Shown here: piece after piece, positions 63,600 through 64,000 of the stretch
Numbering within the stretch: the stretch's first letter is position 1
Layout: every line of letters begins with the position of its first letter
NCBI GenBank assembly: GCA_034003325.1
Contig: JAVEYW010000006.1
Coordinates: 130,362-194,361 of the forward strand
Direction of reading: 5' to 3'
DNA length: 64,000 nucleotides
From: Desulfobacterales bacterium
GTDB taxonomy: Bacteria > Desulfobacterota > Desulfobacteria > Desulfobacterales > JAFDDL01
Notes under the pieces: model-generated
Database searches by the model: none
Seen by the model: the letters and a program-made list of their open reading frames with translations, nothing else
What the model was told of the DNA's origin: nothing
Translations under genes and position numbers: made by a program

Positions 63600-63834
63600 C
63601 GGAGAGCACCATAGCAAATACGCTTGCCCGGCTTTTTTACGCGCCATTCCCGATTCTGATCAACGCCGCATTCCGAAGTGAGGACTGTCGGATTATTGGC
63701 TGAGTCTGTGTATGGGGTCATGGATAACCATTCAATCAATTCAGTGGCGGCTTATCGCCGGTGAACAAAAACACTCATATTATTCGGCGGCGGAACATTG
63801 TCAAGGCGCAATTCCTGACCAAAATTCCTGACCG

Positions 63835-64000
63835 TTAAAACGCTGCATGATAGGTGGTGTCAAACTCGGTCAGTGCGGCTTTCTCTAAATTAAAGAGCGT
63901 TGTTCTCAGTTTGGCAAGATATTTAACCCGCTGCTGTTGGGTCATGCCGCCAAGAGAACGCATTTCATCCAGGTCGCAGAGCACGAAACGCCACGAATCT
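63835..64000 (-). CDS. 3' end of a gene cut by the right edge, possibly a WaaP/InaA-type kinase
   Basis: On the minus strand a frame is open from the window edge to a TAA at 63835-63837, giving 54 visible residues (DSWRFVLCDLDEMRSLGG... ending TEFDTTYHAAF). The W-x-F-x-x-C-D-L-D stretch resembles the late Asp region of WaaP/InaA kinases, and the position upstream of a GT4/WaaP pair fits. The 5' end is outside the window. The identification is tentative. Confidence 0.5.
   Translation of the reverse strand, partial: DSWRFVLCDLDEMRSLGGMTQQQRVKYLAKLRTTLFNLEKAALTEFDTTYHAAF

Noticed and set aside
1-64000. CRISPR array
   Set aside because: The repeats seen are dispersed or paired; there is no regular array of equal repeats and unique spacers, and no cas gene.

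Overview
The window looks like chromosomal DNA of a free-living Gram-negative anaerobe, most likely a deltaproteobacterium (Desulfobacterota, Desulfobacteraceae-like). The reasons are a six-gene Rnf operon in the order C-D-G-E-A-B, a PrkA/YeaH/SpoVR stress cassette with a second PrkA-type kinase, a class I adenylate cyclase-like gene, a PEP-CTERM protein, and LPS/exopolysaccharide machinery. The taxon is an inference from gene content and style; no rRNA or tRNA gene was seen.

Layout. 0-1.1 kb: 3' part of a large gene cut by the left edge. 1.4-7.0 kb: rnfCDGEAB, ending in a strong terminator that lies inside the convergent adenylate cyclase-like gene (7.0-9.0 kb, minus). 9.2-10.3 kb: a four-Cys mini-protein, a ThiS/MoaD-like sulfur carrier and a STAS-like protein. 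10.9-18.4 kb: prkA, yeaH/DUF444, spoVR and a second PrkA-like kinase. 18.9 kb: a PilZ protein. 19.6-45.5 kb: a large exopolysaccharide locus. It holds flippase, polymerase, glycosyltransferases, CapK-like ligase, bi-domain oxidoreductase, WecG-type transferase, the initiating polyprenyl-phosphate sugar transferase, outer-membrane barrel, Wza, Wzc and an O-antigen ligase-TPR protein. Its first third is visibly AT-rich, which suggests transfer. 45.5-48.9 kb: periplasmic/secreted accessory proteins (zincin, HAMP-type membrane protein, SurA-like, TPR-SPOR) and a HAD protein. 49.3-54 kb: CheW, an RHH protein, a Dus enzyme, DUF2889, a hotdog thioesterase and a trypsin-like protease. 54.4-55.6 kb: a DUF4143 ATPase cassette flanked by two kinds of short repeat. 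55.8-64 kb (minus): an LPS-core-like cluster with MBOAT, GT9, GT2-like, two GT4, a methyltransferase, a hexapeptide acetyltransferase, a WaaP-like kinase and, at the edge, the tail of what may be another kinase.

The most unusual part sits inside the exopolysaccharide locus at 32.7-37.9 kb. An HPr-kinase-like ATPase, a PqqD-like peptide-binding protein, a soluble S26/S24-like peptidase, an unlisted 47-residue Pro-rich peptide with a W-x-x-P-x-L leader motif, a PEP-CTERM protein and an ABC exporter lie together. A nucleotidyltransferase of the kind found with such systems lies upstream. The peptide has a good sigma-54 promoter (GG-N10-GC), and an almost identical promoter precedes a 192-residue secreted Cys-motif protein at 38.1 kb. 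This resembles a lasso-peptide-type RiPP pathway without the cyclase and B2 protease, so it may be a distinct peptide-modification system tied to envelope polysaccharide.

A family of about 85-110 bp two-hairpin repeats occurs seven times between genes, three of them inside the peptide region. A 171-bp MITE-like element with a perfect 20-bp inner inverted repeat lies at 50.0 kb.
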